Part shown: positions 9,906 through 20,763 of the stretch, one piece after another
Layout of the letters: the number at the start of each line of letters is the position of its first letter
Numbering within the stretch: the stretch's first letter is position 1
From: Cladocopium goreaui
Lineage: Eukaryota; Sar; Dinophyceae; Suessiales; Symbiodiniaceae
Assembly: GCA_947184155.2 (NCBI GenBank)
Contig: CAMXCT020000812.1
Coordinates: 91,001 to 155,000, forward strand
Reading direction: 5' to 3'
Length of the DNA: 64,000 nucleotides
Translations under genes and position numbers: made by a program
The notes under the pieces: model-generated
The model's input: only the letters and a program-made list of their open reading frames with translations
The model's database searches: none
What the model was told of the DNA's origin: nothing

Positions 9906-10759
9906 CTTTCTCAGCGGGTGATGGGTGTGCTTTTCCTGTGGGGAACTGGCTCAGTATGGTATCAGTTGATGGATTAAAGGGAAAATATTCAGGAAACCGC
10001 AGCCTTGACCGAAATCCAGGGGGGTCCTCCAAATGTTCCCTTCAACCAATGCCGGGATGATAGGAACTGTCACAACATGACTTCTATTCGGATCTGGCAT
10101 GTTTTGATCGTCTTTTGGGCAGGAATGGATGAGATTCTTGCGCAATCAATGGATTGGCTTTCCGCAGAAACTCTTCCGGAGACCCATCAGGGGGGTGTGT
10201 CTGCGTGGTTTCCATCTGGCAAAAAACAAAGTCCGGTAATGGGATTGTCTATGATTGTCTATGATTGTCTATGATTTATGATGGTCTATGATTGTCAAGT
10301 GAAATGATTCAGCCATTTTTCTGGTCACCGGTAGCCATGGTCCCCATTCCATCTCATTCCATCTCATTCCATCGCAATGCGCTGAGGCGCCAGGGTATTG
10401 GCCATGATCATCCAGGGAATGATCGAGGCTTTGATCCGAATGGATCGGAAGGTCCTAGCTGACGCTGGGATCTTCGGGATCTTCGGGATCTTCGGGTGAG
10501 GGTGTCACCGTTGAGATCAGATATCTATGAATCTATGGCGAATCCAGAATCTTCTGAGACAGAACATCTTCTAAGTCAGAAGGGAAATTCCATGGGAAAT
10601 TCACAGTCCGAGATTTTGATGAATGTGGTAAACCCAATGCTATGAACCATCCTCAATGGGCTTTGTGAAATGGGCTATGCCGGGTATGCCATGGTATGCC
10701 CTCATGGTTGGTGAATGGTGAATGACCCAGTCATGAATCCCAGGTCGGTGGCATTGGGC

Positions 10760-10825
10760 CCGCCTCAAAAGGAAGAGGTTCGACAAGGTGAGGAAGGCAT
10801 AGGTGCACAAGTGAGCCACAAAGTC
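10760..10825 (-). CDS. Exon encoding a membrane segment, unknown protein
   Basis: Exactly 22 codons in phase 0, between a GAG acceptor and a GC donor (AGGCGG then GCCCAA). It reads DFVAHLCTYAFLTLSNLFLL then RR, a typical transmembrane helix closed by two arginines. Fits with the nearby membrane exons at 11538-11629 and 12050-12162. Confidence 0.5.
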
Positions 10826-11537
10826 CTCGAGCGTTCCAGCGAGAGGTGAAAAACATTGAAGAAGTCAAGAAGTATGCGATTTTTCGGAATCTCAGAAAAG
10901 GGGAACTAAACTTAACTAAACCAACATTGAAATGGGGATGGAATGGGATATGTATATATATAATACATACCAGCAATATGATATCTTACCCCCCGGTTGG
11001 CCAATTTTGCCCAAGCCCAGACAGTCATCTCATGTACCAGGGTAGGTTGCAAAAAGTTGAAACGAACTAATTGGGCAGCGCCAAAAACGCGACAACGACT
11101 TCAAGTGAGTTGCAATTATGATAATCCCCAAGATATCTCATGATATATCTGCTAGATTTTGCCAGTACCCCCATATCATCAAGCACCATCCAGGTGTAGC
11201 AGCCACAACGCAACATCCTAATCCTGGTCAAACTCAGCGAAACCAAGACACCTGTGACTCTTTGAGATTGCTCGGCAAACCCCAGACATTGCCATCGCCT
11301 GGCAACATCGGCTCCCGGTGGAGATGAATCGGCACATCTCGCTGCTTTATGTTGGGAAATCCCCATCCGGAACATAGAGGTCTTCATCGGAAAATGATGG
11401 AACTCACTGATGGGGAAAAAAACATTGAGGAAAATTACAACTGGGTTTATCATTCCATAACTGGGTTTATCATTCCATAAATGGGGTTATCATTCCATGG
11501 GGTTGTCATTCCAACAACAAAAAAACCGCCGCTCGAC

Positions 11538-11629
11538 CCAGCGGCCATGAATTGCTTTGGCGAAGTCCAAGAAAATCGGAGCCACGAAGGGGTTCAACAA
11601 CTTCGGGAGGAACACGACGCACAAAAGGC
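11538..11629 (-). CDS. Exon encoding membrane segments, unknown protein
   Basis: Acceptor GAG at 11630-11632 and GT donor (TGG then GTCGAG). The 92-base exon enters in phase 1 and ends in phase 0. It reads LLCVVFLPKLLNPFVAPIFL then DFAKAIHGRW, so a hydrophobic stretch with a central proline and a soluble end. Probably part of a multi-pass membrane protein with the neighbouring exons. Confidence 0.55.
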
Positions 11630-11644
11630 CTCGGCAGCGTGGAT

Positions 11645-11893
11645 AACATCATCAACTGCAGTTTGGTTGGTTCAACAACTTTGCAAAACTGTGCTTTACA
11701 CAATGGCATAGGACTCCCCATAGGTTACCCTCTGGTAATTTAACATAGCTATTGAAAATGGCCATTTATAGTGGATTTTCCCATTGAAAATGGTGATTTT
11801 CCATAGCTATGTTAAATTACCAGAGGGTAACATCATCAACTGCAGTTTGGATGGTTCAACAACTTTGCAAAACTGCGCTTTACACAATGGCAT
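11645..11893. repeat. 66-bp direct repeat either side of a MITE
   Basis: AACATCATCAACTGCAGTTT starts a 66-base block at 11645-11712 that recurs at 11828-11893 with two base changes. The family A MITE sits between the two blocks. Confidence 0.8.
11726..11829. mobile_element. MITE family A copy (104 bp, TA target duplication)
   Basis: Nearly perfect palindrome starting TACCCTCTGGTAATTTAACA and ending with its reverse complement. TA on both sides suggests Tc1/mariner-type integration. Confidence 0.85.
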
Positions 11894-11894
11894 A

Positions 11895-11998
11895 TGGGGA
11901 TGGGTCAAAACCCTGGTACCTTCTGTTCACCCAAAATAGCTGGGATTTATGGATGTTCATCCCCCTAAAAATGTATCTATAGGTATTGACCCATACCC
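11895..11998. mobile_element. MITE family B copy
   Basis: Starts TGGGGATGGGTCAAAACC and ends GGTATTGACCCATACCCA, an 18-bp imperfect inverted repeat. Other copies are at 19291, 20213 and 26390 with the same length of about 104 bp. Confidence 0.8.
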
Positions 11999-12045
11999 AT
12001 ATGACTCCGTGAAAGATACACGGAGTAACCTATGGTGCAGAGAAA

Positions 12046-12162
12046 CATCCCTCTCTGCAAGTCCAAGGGTCCAATGAATAGCAACGCCATGACGATCGTT
12101 AGAACGATGTTGAGCACTCCCTTGCGAGTTGAGAGGAACCAGCCAGAAATCACCAGAAGAAT
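12046..12162 (-). CDS. Exon encoding two membrane segments, unknown protein
   Basis: Acceptor CAG at 12163-12165. The frame reads ILLVISGWFLSTRK then GVLNIVLTIVMALLFIGPLD: two hydrophobic helices joined by STRK. The 3' border is uncertain (no clean GT; GA or GC donors are possible). It would be the most upstream of the three membrane exons in this cluster. Confidence 0.5.
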
Positions 12163-12440
12163 CTGAATGTGTCAAGCTCTGCAGTTATGTCCCGAAATAC
12201 CAGTTATACTGGTTGGTGGTTTCAACCCCTCTGAAAAATATTAGTCAATGGGAAGGATTATCCCATATATTATGGAAAATAAAAAATGTTCCAAACCACC
12301 AGTCAGTATAAGTTATGTCCGTCACTTATAACATCTTATAACCCCAATTTATGGAATGCTAACCCCATTGGCAGAGGAACCACTGCCCCTGGCCCAAGAA
12401 CCCCAACCTCGTCCTCAGCAGGTTCCTCAGTGTCCAAAAA

Positions 12441-12560
12441 GGTGGGGTTTCCATAGATGGGGATACCACAAAATGGATAGTTTATAGTTTATAGTGGAGA
12501 ATCCATCTGTAAATAGATGATAACTAGGGGTACCTCCATGACTCAGGAAACCTCCATATG
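12441..12560. mobile_element. MITE family D copy
   Basis: Left end GGTGGGGTTTCCATAGATGG, right end GGAAACCTCCATATG in inverted orientation, with GGGATACC and GGGGTACC sub-terminal. Confidence 0.55.
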
Positions 12561-13023
12561 GATAAAACCCTGATTTTGGCCACATTGGATATTTCCCCAA
12601 GACTGGACGGCCAACAAGAAAACGCGAAAACGCCATGTCACCCGATGACCAAGCTGAGCTTGGTGGAACTCAAACCAGTTGGAAAATCCCAAAATAGTGA
12701 TATCTTCCCAGCAGATTTAGCTGATTCATGATGGGAAAATCAAGAAAAATAGTGGTGCAATTCGTGGTTGGTTTTCATGGGATCTCCTATGCACGGAGGA
12801 TGGATAGCTTTAGTTTAAGCCCCTATAATCATCAACCAAATGTGTGTTTGACACTGCACGGCTTTGCCCAAACGGGCGCGTGTTGAAAGTCCGACACCTT
12901 GGGACCGTTAACTGGTGGGATCGCTCAGGTAGCAACCCATGTTTCGGGGTTGCTACTGGGCACAACCCGGTGGACGTTCATTTCACTGGGTTTATTAAAG
13001 TGCCCTTGTCAACAATCACTGGA
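12561..13023. other. Spacer without a clear gene
   Basis: A short minus-strand frame VSDFQHAPVWAKPCS (about 12845-12897, after an AG) could be an exon. Otherwise I see nothing definite. Confidence 0.3.
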
Positions 13024-13106
13024 TTGGATTAAGGGAAAATCTACAGGAAACCATGGTTTTTACCATCAAATATAGGGCTTCCCGTAATTTTTCCCATAAT
13101 CCAATT
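13024..13106. mobile_element. MITE family C copy
   Basis: Inverted ends TTGGATTAAGGGAAAAT and TTTTTCCCATAATCCAA, with an internal CATGGTTTTTACCATC hairpin. Copies are at 32488 and 42042. Confidence 0.7.
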
Positions 13107-13870
13107 CTATGAAACAACCCATGTTTCAGGGGGAATGTCAACCACGGATTTTTCTGAACCTTGGTTGAATAAGTAGGAGGATTTTTTACCCCCAAACAAA
13201 AAGTGATGTCAGCTGCTATCCTCGGTTGATGTTATAGTATAATACAACCCAATAAAATACCCAAAATTGTAAGTTACATTTATGGATATGATATACTGTA
13301 TAAATCCAATTTTTTTGCTCGTGAAACGTGTCCCCATGTTATCTCCATATTATCTCCATTTTCCCATGATATTTTGTATATCTCCATGTTCTCTCCATTT
13401 GATGCTTGGTCAATCTACTTTCCTTGGGGTTGATCCTTTACTCCCCAGTCATATCCATGGTTGGTGGGAAAAAATATCATCCAATCCCCAGAAAATTAAA
13501 AACTCCCACCTAAACCATCTGGTGTAGCTCATGAAGCATTTGAGGTTTCATATCGCGTATGAAAAAAATCCCGTGGCTTCATTTTTGAATAGTCCCTTTT
13601 CAATAGTAATAGGTTCATACCCCTGTTGTCACTGGATAAAATTCAGAATCTTTTATGGTTCGTCTCCCCATAATAAAATTCGATCTCCCACTTTTGATGG
13701 TTCATTTGATGGTTAATATCCTCAGATCAGTCAATCGGGGGATGTATATCCCCGTTTCGGGATGGCTAAACCATAAGTAAGCTCCAACTTTCGGTGGTTC
13801 AACTCACATTTAAGAATTCAATACAGTAAGGGCCGCCAAGTTATAAGTTGCTGCTGTTAGTTAATCCCAT
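13107..13870. other. AT-rich spacer, no gene seen
   Basis: Unique AT-rich sequence without a convincing frame or splice pair. Confidence 0.4.
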
Positions 13871-13877
13871 GCAAGCG

Positions 13878-14290
13878 CAAATATATGTATCCATTATCCA
13901 TTATATATTATATATATATCATATCATATCATATCATATCATATTTGTTTATATCAAAGCATACATACTATATTATGTATACTCTATTATATTAAATATC
14001 ATATTATATATATATCAAATTATATTATATTTTATTGTATTTTATTATATATTGTTATATTATATATTGTTATATTATCTATATTATAGTATATTATAGT
14101 CTATTACATTATTTTATACTAAATTACATTATAGTGTAGTACATTATACTATATTATAAACTTTATAAATATCCATACTATATTATATCATATTGTAATT
14201 ATAATGTATAATATATAACACATAATATATAAGATAGAATATATAATATAATATCATATATTATATTATATCATATACTATGTTATAGTG
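13878..14290. repeat. AT-rich simple sequence (TATA/ATATC)
   Basis: Runs of ATATC, TATAT and TTATA over 400 bases. Any reading frame here is low-complexity and not coding. Confidence 0.9.
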
Positions 14291-14302
14291 GGTTTATGTG
14301 TG

Positions 14303-14412
14303 GTATGTATGTATGTATGTATGTATGTATGAATGAATGAATGAATGAATGAATGAATGAATGAATGAATGAATGAATGAATGAATGAATGAATGAATGT
14401 ATGTATGAGTGC
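14303..14412. repeat. Tetranucleotide microsatellite (GTAT then GAAT)
   Basis: A block of ATGT repeats changes into about 17 GAAT repeats and back. The phase shift within one array suggests stepwise mutation. Confidence 0.95.
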
Positions 14413-14999
14413 ATGTATGTATATATTCATGTATACATGTATACATGTATGTATTTGTATCTATGATATAAACCTCAATTAACCCAGTTACCCTCACCGA
14501 AAAAATTTACATCGATGCGACTCCCATTTCGGCCTTCCGAAACTCATCGAACCGACGAGGTGCGGAGGGGAGCGGCTCTGCGCTTTCCAGCTGCGTCGCG
14601 TCCTGCTTCAGCCAATACTTCCTGCCACGAAGCCATGGAGTGTTACCGGGAAAATTTGGAACGTTGCCAGGAAAAATGCTGGTTTAAGCCAATGGAAGTG
14701 GGGAGTGTACCATCCAAAAATGTGGGTTTGATCTATTTTAAACAAAATGATGTCACCATCAAACATGATGATTTCACTTGATCTAACTTTGGGGAAAAAA
14801 ACATGTCACAACAAAAAAAATGATGATTCAATATAAACTAGGGAAAATAAAGAGTTTACCTGTCAACAGTTGTGATTCAACCTGTGGAAATTGAGAGCTT
14901 ACCTGTGATGTTTTGACGAGCAGAAATAGGCAAAGATCATATCACATGAATGGTTCCTATCCATCCCAATGGGTAGTACCCAGCCAAAATAGCATCGGA

Positions 15000-15127
15000 T
15001 ACAGGATGGGCCCCCCAGTTATGTTTGTTGGTTTATAGACCCCATAAAGGATAGTGATATCTACCATAAACTATAGTTAAGCCACTTATAAGACAACTGA
15101 ACGCTATCTTGGGGGCCCCATCTTGCG
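15000..15127. mobile_element. MITE family E copy
   Basis: TACAGGATGGGCCCCCCAG on the left and TGGGGGCCCCATCTTG on the right form the inverted ends. Related to the near-perfect copy at 49575-49702. Confidence 0.6.
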
Positions 15128-15251
15128 TTCAAGAGGATATGTTTGTCGCAACACTCCACGTTGGCAAACATACCGTACATGGGCTAGGCAAACTTCACAT
15201 GGCTTCGCCCAAAAATGTACACCCCCAAAAAAATGACCATGTTGATGAGGC

Positions 15252-15608
15252 TTAAATGAGCTTTTCAACAATGGCTCTTCTAACGGATTCTGTTGGTGTT
15301 TTCCCCAAGATCTTCAGAGATTTCACCCCCAAAAACATGGTGACGGCGCCTGTAAGAGGCCGTGCGTTTATGTTCATTGCATTTGCTCCGATGAAATCAA
15401 TTGCTTCAAAAACCCAAGGTTTTTGCACATTCTGATTGAAGTCCATCATGAATCTAGAGCATAAAACACTGTAAGGCTGACCGAGGACATGCGTTTTTGG
15501 AACCCCTCGCAGCATTTTCATCACTTTTTTAACTCTTTGCCGGCGCGCCTGAAGTTTCAAGTGCTTTTTTTTCGGCACTCTTCTGCCAAAGCTTGCCACA
15601 ATGACCAA
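15252..15608 (-). CDS. Open frame of uncertain coding value
   Basis: 118 codons, starting MVIVASFGRRVPKKKHLKL, basic N-terminus. It overlaps the inverted repeat at 15337-15365 whose partner lies at 16330-16358. No family match and no splice support. It may belong to an element that spans 15.3-16.4 kb. Confidence 0.25.
   Translation of the reverse strand: MVIVASFGRRVPKKKHLKLQARRQRVKKVMKMLRGVPKTHVLGQPYSVLCSRFMMDFNQNVQKPWVFEAIDFIGANAMNINARPLTGAVTMFLGVKSLKILGKTPTESVRRAIVEKLI
15337..15365. repeat. Left arm of an inverted repeat flanking the 105-bp array
   Basis: GGTGACGGCGCCTGTAAGAG followed by GCCGTGCG. Its reverse complement with one change is at 16330-16358 (CGCACGGCCTCTTATAGGCG). Confidence 0.75.
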
Positions 15609-15738
15609 CAGAAGAAAACAGAAGAAAAAACCTAGATCCAGAGCTTAAAGTATAAAATAGTATAAAATCGTATTCAAAAGTGATTATGTTACGAAAGAAT
15701 ATGCATACTTCGGTGACGGCGTCAATATATAAGCGCAA

Positions 15739-16230
15739 AGTAAGATGTCAATGGCGTGACAGCGAACATGAGGAACAACAGACACAGACGAAACAACATT
15801 GTCAATGGCGTGACAGCGAACGTGAACATCCCCCCCACCCCCCACCCCACCCCACCCAACCCATCAGACAGGTACACGAGGAACAGACACAGACGAAACA
15901 ACATTGTCAATGGCGTGACAGCGAACGTGAACATCCCCCCCCCCCACCCACCCCACCCATCAGACAGGTACCGAGGAACAGACACAGACGAACAACATTG
16001 TCAATGGGTGACAGCGAACGTGAACATCCCCCCCACCCCCCACCCACCCCACCCCCCATCAGACAGGTACACGAGGAACAGACACAGACGAAACAACATT
16101 GTCAATGGCGTGACAGCGAACGTGAACATCCCCCCCACCCCACCCCACCCCACCCCACCCACATGCTTGCATCAAACACCCCCCCCACCCCACCCCACCC
16201 CACCCCACCCACATGCCTTGCATCAAACAG
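15739..16230. repeat. About 105-bp tandem array with C-rich ends
   Basis: Four copies and a partial. Each starts near GGAACAGACACAGACGAAAC and holds GTCAATGGCGTGACAGCGAA and a CCCCACCCC run that varies in length, then ATCAGACAGGTACACGAG. The C-run changes length by one base steps, so no frame could be kept. Confidence 0.9.
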
Positions 16231-16639
16231 GTACAAAAGAACAAACATAGAGGAATGTGTAAAGGAAATGTAGAGACCGTCAAAGGAACAGACCGGAAAT
16301 GTAGACACAGGAAAAATGACACACGCGCACGGCCTCTTATAGGCGCCGTCACCAAAAACATCACATGGCCGAGTCTCAAGGGCGCCAGAATGGTGCAAAA
16401 GAGCATGAGCCCCACGATGAACCACATCCTGAGTGCGTGAAAGCGTGAACATTTACGATGACCTGACCACTTGGGACAAAACTGGGTCCCAAAACATGAA
16501 AAAAATCCCTTCAGTTCACTGCAGTTCGGAAAGATCCGAACTGTTTCAAAAGATATTACGGTATCCATTATATCTATAGCATGATCCATACCTTAGAATG
16601 GACAATATATAATGATAAATATCATGGAAACCATCCAAT

Positions 16640-16780
16640 ATTGGACATCCACAAATGTCAGTTTGTCATGACCCTTCCGGGCTTGACTGTCAGCATGATC
16701 TGTCATGGCGAGCCGCTGGAAAACCACGTTGAAGAAATCATGCTCCCAGTCCTCCATTCGTTGGGGATGCAACAGGCGAC
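16640..16780 (-). CDS. Possible exon, unknown protein
   Basis: The minus strand reads LLHPQRMEDWEHDFFNVVFQ then RLAMTDHADSQARKG without a stop. Protein-like, but the borders are not determined. Confidence 0.3.
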
Positions 16781-16796
16781 ATGGGCTGGAACACCC

Positions 16797-16877
16797 ACCA
16801 TTTATAGTTCGAGGATTTCCCCACTCCGCCCGAAATCGTTCGATGTTCCATTGCCATGTTTAATTACCAGAGGGTGA
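16797..16877. mobile_element. Relic of MITE family A
   Basis: Keeps the right end TTTAATTACCAGAGGGTG and traces of the core (CCATTTATAG), but lacks the left end. Confidence 0.55.
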
Positions 16878-16913
16878 CCCAAACAATGTGGTGGACTTCT
16901 GATTCGGAAACTA

Positions 16914-17105
16914 TGTCTGCTTCGGAAACTATGCTTCGGCATCTATGCTTCAGCATCTATGCTTTGGAAACTCTGCTTCCACAACTGTGCTTCGGCAACC
17001 AAGCACAGTAAACTATGCTTCGGAAACCATGCTTCTGAAACCATGCTTCCGAAACTATGTCTGGGCAACAATGTTTTGGCAACTGAGAAGGGAAAACTAT
17101 GCTGT
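16914..17105. repeat. Degenerate 14-15 bp repeat (ATGCTTCGGAAACT)
   Basis: About thirteen imperfect units of the type CTATGCTTCGGAAAC with frequent changes in the last bases. Confidence 0.8.
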
Positions 17106-17195
17106 CGGAAACGAAGGAGATTATCAGCAACCAGGAAAACAACTCAAACTATATAGATGGAAAATGAATGTCAATCCCGTTCTCAACCACTACTA

Positions 17196-17345
17196 TTGCA
17201 TGTAGGGCTTTGGGGAGGGGAAGGTTTAAAAAATGATGTGGAATCGTGATAAGAACTCTTGGAAGAACGAAGCTGTGAATTGGGGAATGCTATTGCATGT
17301 AGGGCTTTGGGGAGGGGGGAAGGTTTAAAAATGATGTGGAATCGA
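17196..17345. repeat. 53-bp direct repeat
   Basis: TATTGCATGTAGGGCTTTGG begins a block at 17196 that recurs at 17291, both followed by GGTTTAAAAA and ATGATGTGGAATCG. Confidence 0.85.
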
Positions 17346-17791
17346 GTACAATGCTGTTTGGGTTGCTGAGTCGTAGTTGCTGAGTCGTGGTTGCTGAGAC
17401 GGTTTTGAATCCAAACACGGGACTTGTTGACCAGGGCTCTTAACCACTTGGGCGATCCCTTCCCCAGAACAGACCAATCTCGAAACCCAGTGGAGTCTTG
17501 AGAAACCCAATAAGTGAGGCTCTACTGTACGTCTCTAGAAAAAGCCACATGTGATGTGAATCCACAGCTGTTTAAAGCTCCCAGCTCCTCTCACTGGGGA
17601 TCATCCTCCCTTTGTTGAGGATGGAAATACCCAGAATCTCATGGTTCAAAGTTTAAACCTGTTCCCTATTCGCCCTATTCTTCAATTGCCCCATATTGGT
17701 GGCAAATCTACCATTTGGACAAACCCATACCATATGGTTATTAAGAATCCCGTTCCATTCCACGATATTACCCCCAAACAATTGGTTTGTA

Positions 17792-17968
17792 TACCCTCTG
17801 GTAAACATACAAAAAGCTGTGGCTTAAATGGCCCGTTTCTAGTTGATCTACCTATTAAGATGGTGATTTTCCAGTTTGCAAACTGTTGGCTTACCAAATG
17901 ATATATATATATATGTGATTAATAACCATTAAGAACCATGATTAACCATTGACGTTTACCAGAGGGTT
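17792..17968. mobile_element. Divergent, longer MITE family A copy
   Basis: Ends TACCCTCTGGTAAACATAC and GTTTACCAGAGGGTT with a core enlarged to about 177 bp in total. Keeps GGTGATTTTCCAGTTTGC. Confidence 0.6.
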
Positions 17969-17999
17969 TGTTTGATCCCCAGGTTTCAAGACTGGGGCC

Positions 18000-18107
18000 C
18001 CATCCACCGAAACCGGCACCAAGTCGCTTGCCCCGTGGCAATCCAGGCAGACCAGTTCACCATGATTCCAACTGCGGCATAGATCGCCAGACGACCCAAA
18101 TAGGCTT
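18000..18107 (-). CDS. Possible membrane exon, unknown protein
   Basis: The minus strand reads YLGRLAIYAAVGIMVNWSAW then IATGQATWCRFRW: one hydrophobic helix, then a Trp/Arg-rich end. A likely acceptor AAG is near 18108. May belong to an upstream part of the membrane-protein gene at 10.7-12.2 kb or to another gene. Confidence 0.35.
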
Positions 18108-18429
18108 AGCGGCTAAGCTCGCGCAGCTCGCGCAGCCAGACGACCCGGGACCCATCAAAACATCAGTGAGTTGGTTTATCATGACCCATGATATGGCAAT
18201 GGAACAAAGATATGTCAGTGAGTTGGAGACCAGTTTCCGTTCGCCATCGAAAAGATGTTGCATTTGCCACATCAGACACGAAACCGGCCGAGACACGCAA
18301 CAGCGGCTTGCCTTGATTCAAGGCCGGCCGTGTCCGGGGCCCACCAGCAAAAAAGGAATGGGAAAGGGGCGAGATGGTGATGTGAAGCCGGCTGTCAAGA
18401 CATTTCGACAAAAAAGTCAGGTGTTTCTG

Positions 18430-18530
18430 CTCAGAGCACGAAGCCCCGCAATCTGCTGGCCATCATTGTTTTCCCCAGTGGCCATAACTTCGGGGACCCC
18501 ATCTGCTCTGCGCAACTTGCAACGGAAGAA
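18430..18530 (-). CDS. Possible exon, unknown protein
   Basis: Frame reading KLRRADGVPEVMATGENNDG then QQIAGLRALSRN, soluble and protein-like. Splice borders not fixed. Confidence 0.25.
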
Positions 18531-19290
18531 AAATGTCACATGTCTTGCAGGCCAGCTGCTGGACAAACAGAAAGAAACCCCCGAAACCAGAACAATCCTC
18601 AGCTGCTCCGCCGTGCCGAACCTTTGTCACATAGGAAGTGATAAATGTGGTCCAACCCCAGACCAGAAACCATTCCAGTAACCAACGATTTTGGGGAAAT
18701 TGGATATCATCCCATATATAGGGGTCAATTTCACGAATCTAACCATGGCGATGGTTCAAAAAAAGGGCGGTTTACCGGTTTACCTCATTCGTTGCCATGC
18801 TTAGTCAGTCCCAATTCAGGTTGTCTCATCTCCATGTGGGAAATGACTCCGTAGTATTCACAGTTTGCCGCACAGTTAGCCCTTTTTTGGCCCATGGATG
18901 GGCTGATGCTGCCTTAGTGAAACCCTGGTCACCCAATTTCCCACTGACTCCATGCACAGATTGCGCTGAAAATTCCTGCTGGACATAGCTTCCACTGGAG
19001 GGTCCATTGCTGGACATAGATCACATTCCACTCCTGAGACGCTTCGAGGCTGGAAAGGAGTGGTTCCATCTTAGAACCAACAACCTTCAGATACCCACAG
19101 GGTGTGGCTGGTCATTTTTTCTGTTGCAGCGGTCTTTCTTGGAAACCACCGATTCTGACCCACAACAAAAGTAAGTTCAGCTGATGTACCCTGACTGTCC
19201 CAATTGGGCTCTTGCGAGTTGTATCCTGGAACCGTGAACCACCCGAAAATCGAACTTGTGTGTGCTCAAGTGGATCCTACAAAAGTCAGG

Positions 19291-19394
19291 TGGGGATGGG
19301 TCAAAACCCTGGTACCTAGTGAACCCCAAAATAGCTGGGATTTATGGATGTTCATCCCACTAAAAATGTATCTATAGATATTGACCCATACCCA
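19291..19394. mobile_element. MITE family B copy
   Basis: TGGGGATGGGTCAAAACC to GACCCATACCCA. Almost identical to the copies at 20213 and 26390. Confidence 0.85.
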
Positions 19395-20212
19395 GGTGTC
19401 TTAAAAGGTGGAAAGCCTGTTGAATGTGGCACACCTCGCAGCTCCAAGAGTTTGGGTTCCGAAAAACGATCCAAAACGCCAAGGGGCGGAGTACATTGGA
19501 CTACCATGGTCGATGGCCACCAACCTTGGCGATGAAGGCAATGGGGATATTCCAGATCTCAAACCCATCATGTCATTCCAAAGTCATCCGGCTTGGTCAT
19601 TGATATAGTGATTTTAGGCTCGCCCACTTTCGAGAAACCTGTATGATGCAACCTGGATGCGCAGATCTTGGGGAAGTCCACGCTTCAAAAATGACTTGCT
19701 TTGGACAATCAAGCGATATCAAGCGATGTCCCACCGTGAAAGGGCTCAAATCAGGCAAAATGCCGTGTTTCCAAACCACACAGAGGACGTGTGGCTAATG
19801 TGTCGTCGCTTGCTCCCAACTGCGACCCGACGAACTGTTCCTTGCCAAGTGGCATAACGCAAACGATTCTTGTGATGTCTAAGTGCGGGAAGCCACCCTT
19901 CGGAATCTTCTTCGGCAGCAAACCTGAGGTCTCGAACAGAAAACAGCTCGACAGGAAGCTATAGTTGTAGAAACCCCAGTTGTTCTCCCCAAAAGATGCA
20001 ACATGAAATCCGAGAATTGCCGCTTCGAATGTATAGTTCTATTGACCCCCACCTTTACAAGATCGTTAATACGCCCAGAGAATCGTTGTTGTTGGTAGTT
20101 CAGACTTGCCTGTTTTTCAGCCCCTTTTCATTGTCACTTGGTTTTGTGCATCCCATTATATCCCCATCACATCCCATGAATATCCCGTGAAAACCCGAAC
20201 AAAAATGCTAAT

Positions 20213-20319
20213 GTGGGGATGGGTCAAAACCCTGGTACCCCTGGTGAACCCCAAAATAGCTGGGATTTATGGATGTTCATCCCACTAAAAATGTATCTAT
20301 AGGTATTGACCCATACCCA
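20213..20319. mobile_element. MITE family B copy
   Basis: Same ends and length as the other copies; a CCT insertion lies near the GGTACC motif. Confidence 0.85.
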
Positions 20320-20439
20320 AATCATCCCCAAATTCACTATAAATTCTAGTAACCATCATCCCCAAGTTTGGCAGGTTTATTTAATTTATGGCAGCCAGGC
20401 TTGTTCACCAAAAATTCCCAGCACATCCCAGAAAAATAA

Positions 20440-20630
20440 TCCATTGAAAACCCATTAATGAACCATTAGAAATACATTCATAAACAAATATCAATTATAA
20501 ACCATTGAAAATACATTCAAAAACAAGTTGCAAAAAAGTAAAAACCATTAAACACCATTAAAAACCATTTAAAAACCTATTTAATGAACCATGAAAAACC
20601 ATTTTAAAACCCATTTAGAAACCATCAAAA
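20440..20630. repeat. Degenerate AAACCATTAAAA repeat
   Basis: Many imperfect copies of AAACCATT with A-rich spacers; no reading frame of interest. Confidence 0.7.
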
Positions 20631-20657
20631 TGGCTCTTCCCCCCTTACTTTCGGAAG

Positions 20658-20755
20658 GTCATCCGTCACCTGGCCCAGGTGCGGTCTGAGTCTTCGGCTT
20701 CCACCAGCTCCGCCTCCCCCGAGTAGGACGTCGGAGCAGGGCCTCGCAGGCGAAT
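20658..20755 (-). CDS. Probable exon adjoining the 12-bp minisatellite
   Basis: Frame QIRLRGPAPTSYSGEAELVE then AEDSDRTWA, ending at a GTGACG donor after CAG. The acidic, protein-like composition makes this a good exon. The frame is open backwards into the minisatellite, where it would read repeated SKSH; alternatively the exon begins at a GAG acceptor about 17 bases in. Family unknown. Confidence 0.45.
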
Positions 20756-20763
20756 TTGCGGGG

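Noticed and set aside
10230..10300. TGTCTATGATTG and GGGATCTTC short repeats
   Set aside because: Common slippage repeats of three to five units, without further structure.
17968..18681. Plus-strand open frame of 237 codons
   Set aside because: No recognisable domain, irregular composition, and the minus strand over the same DNA holds a more protein-like membrane stretch. Chance frame in GC-richer DNA.
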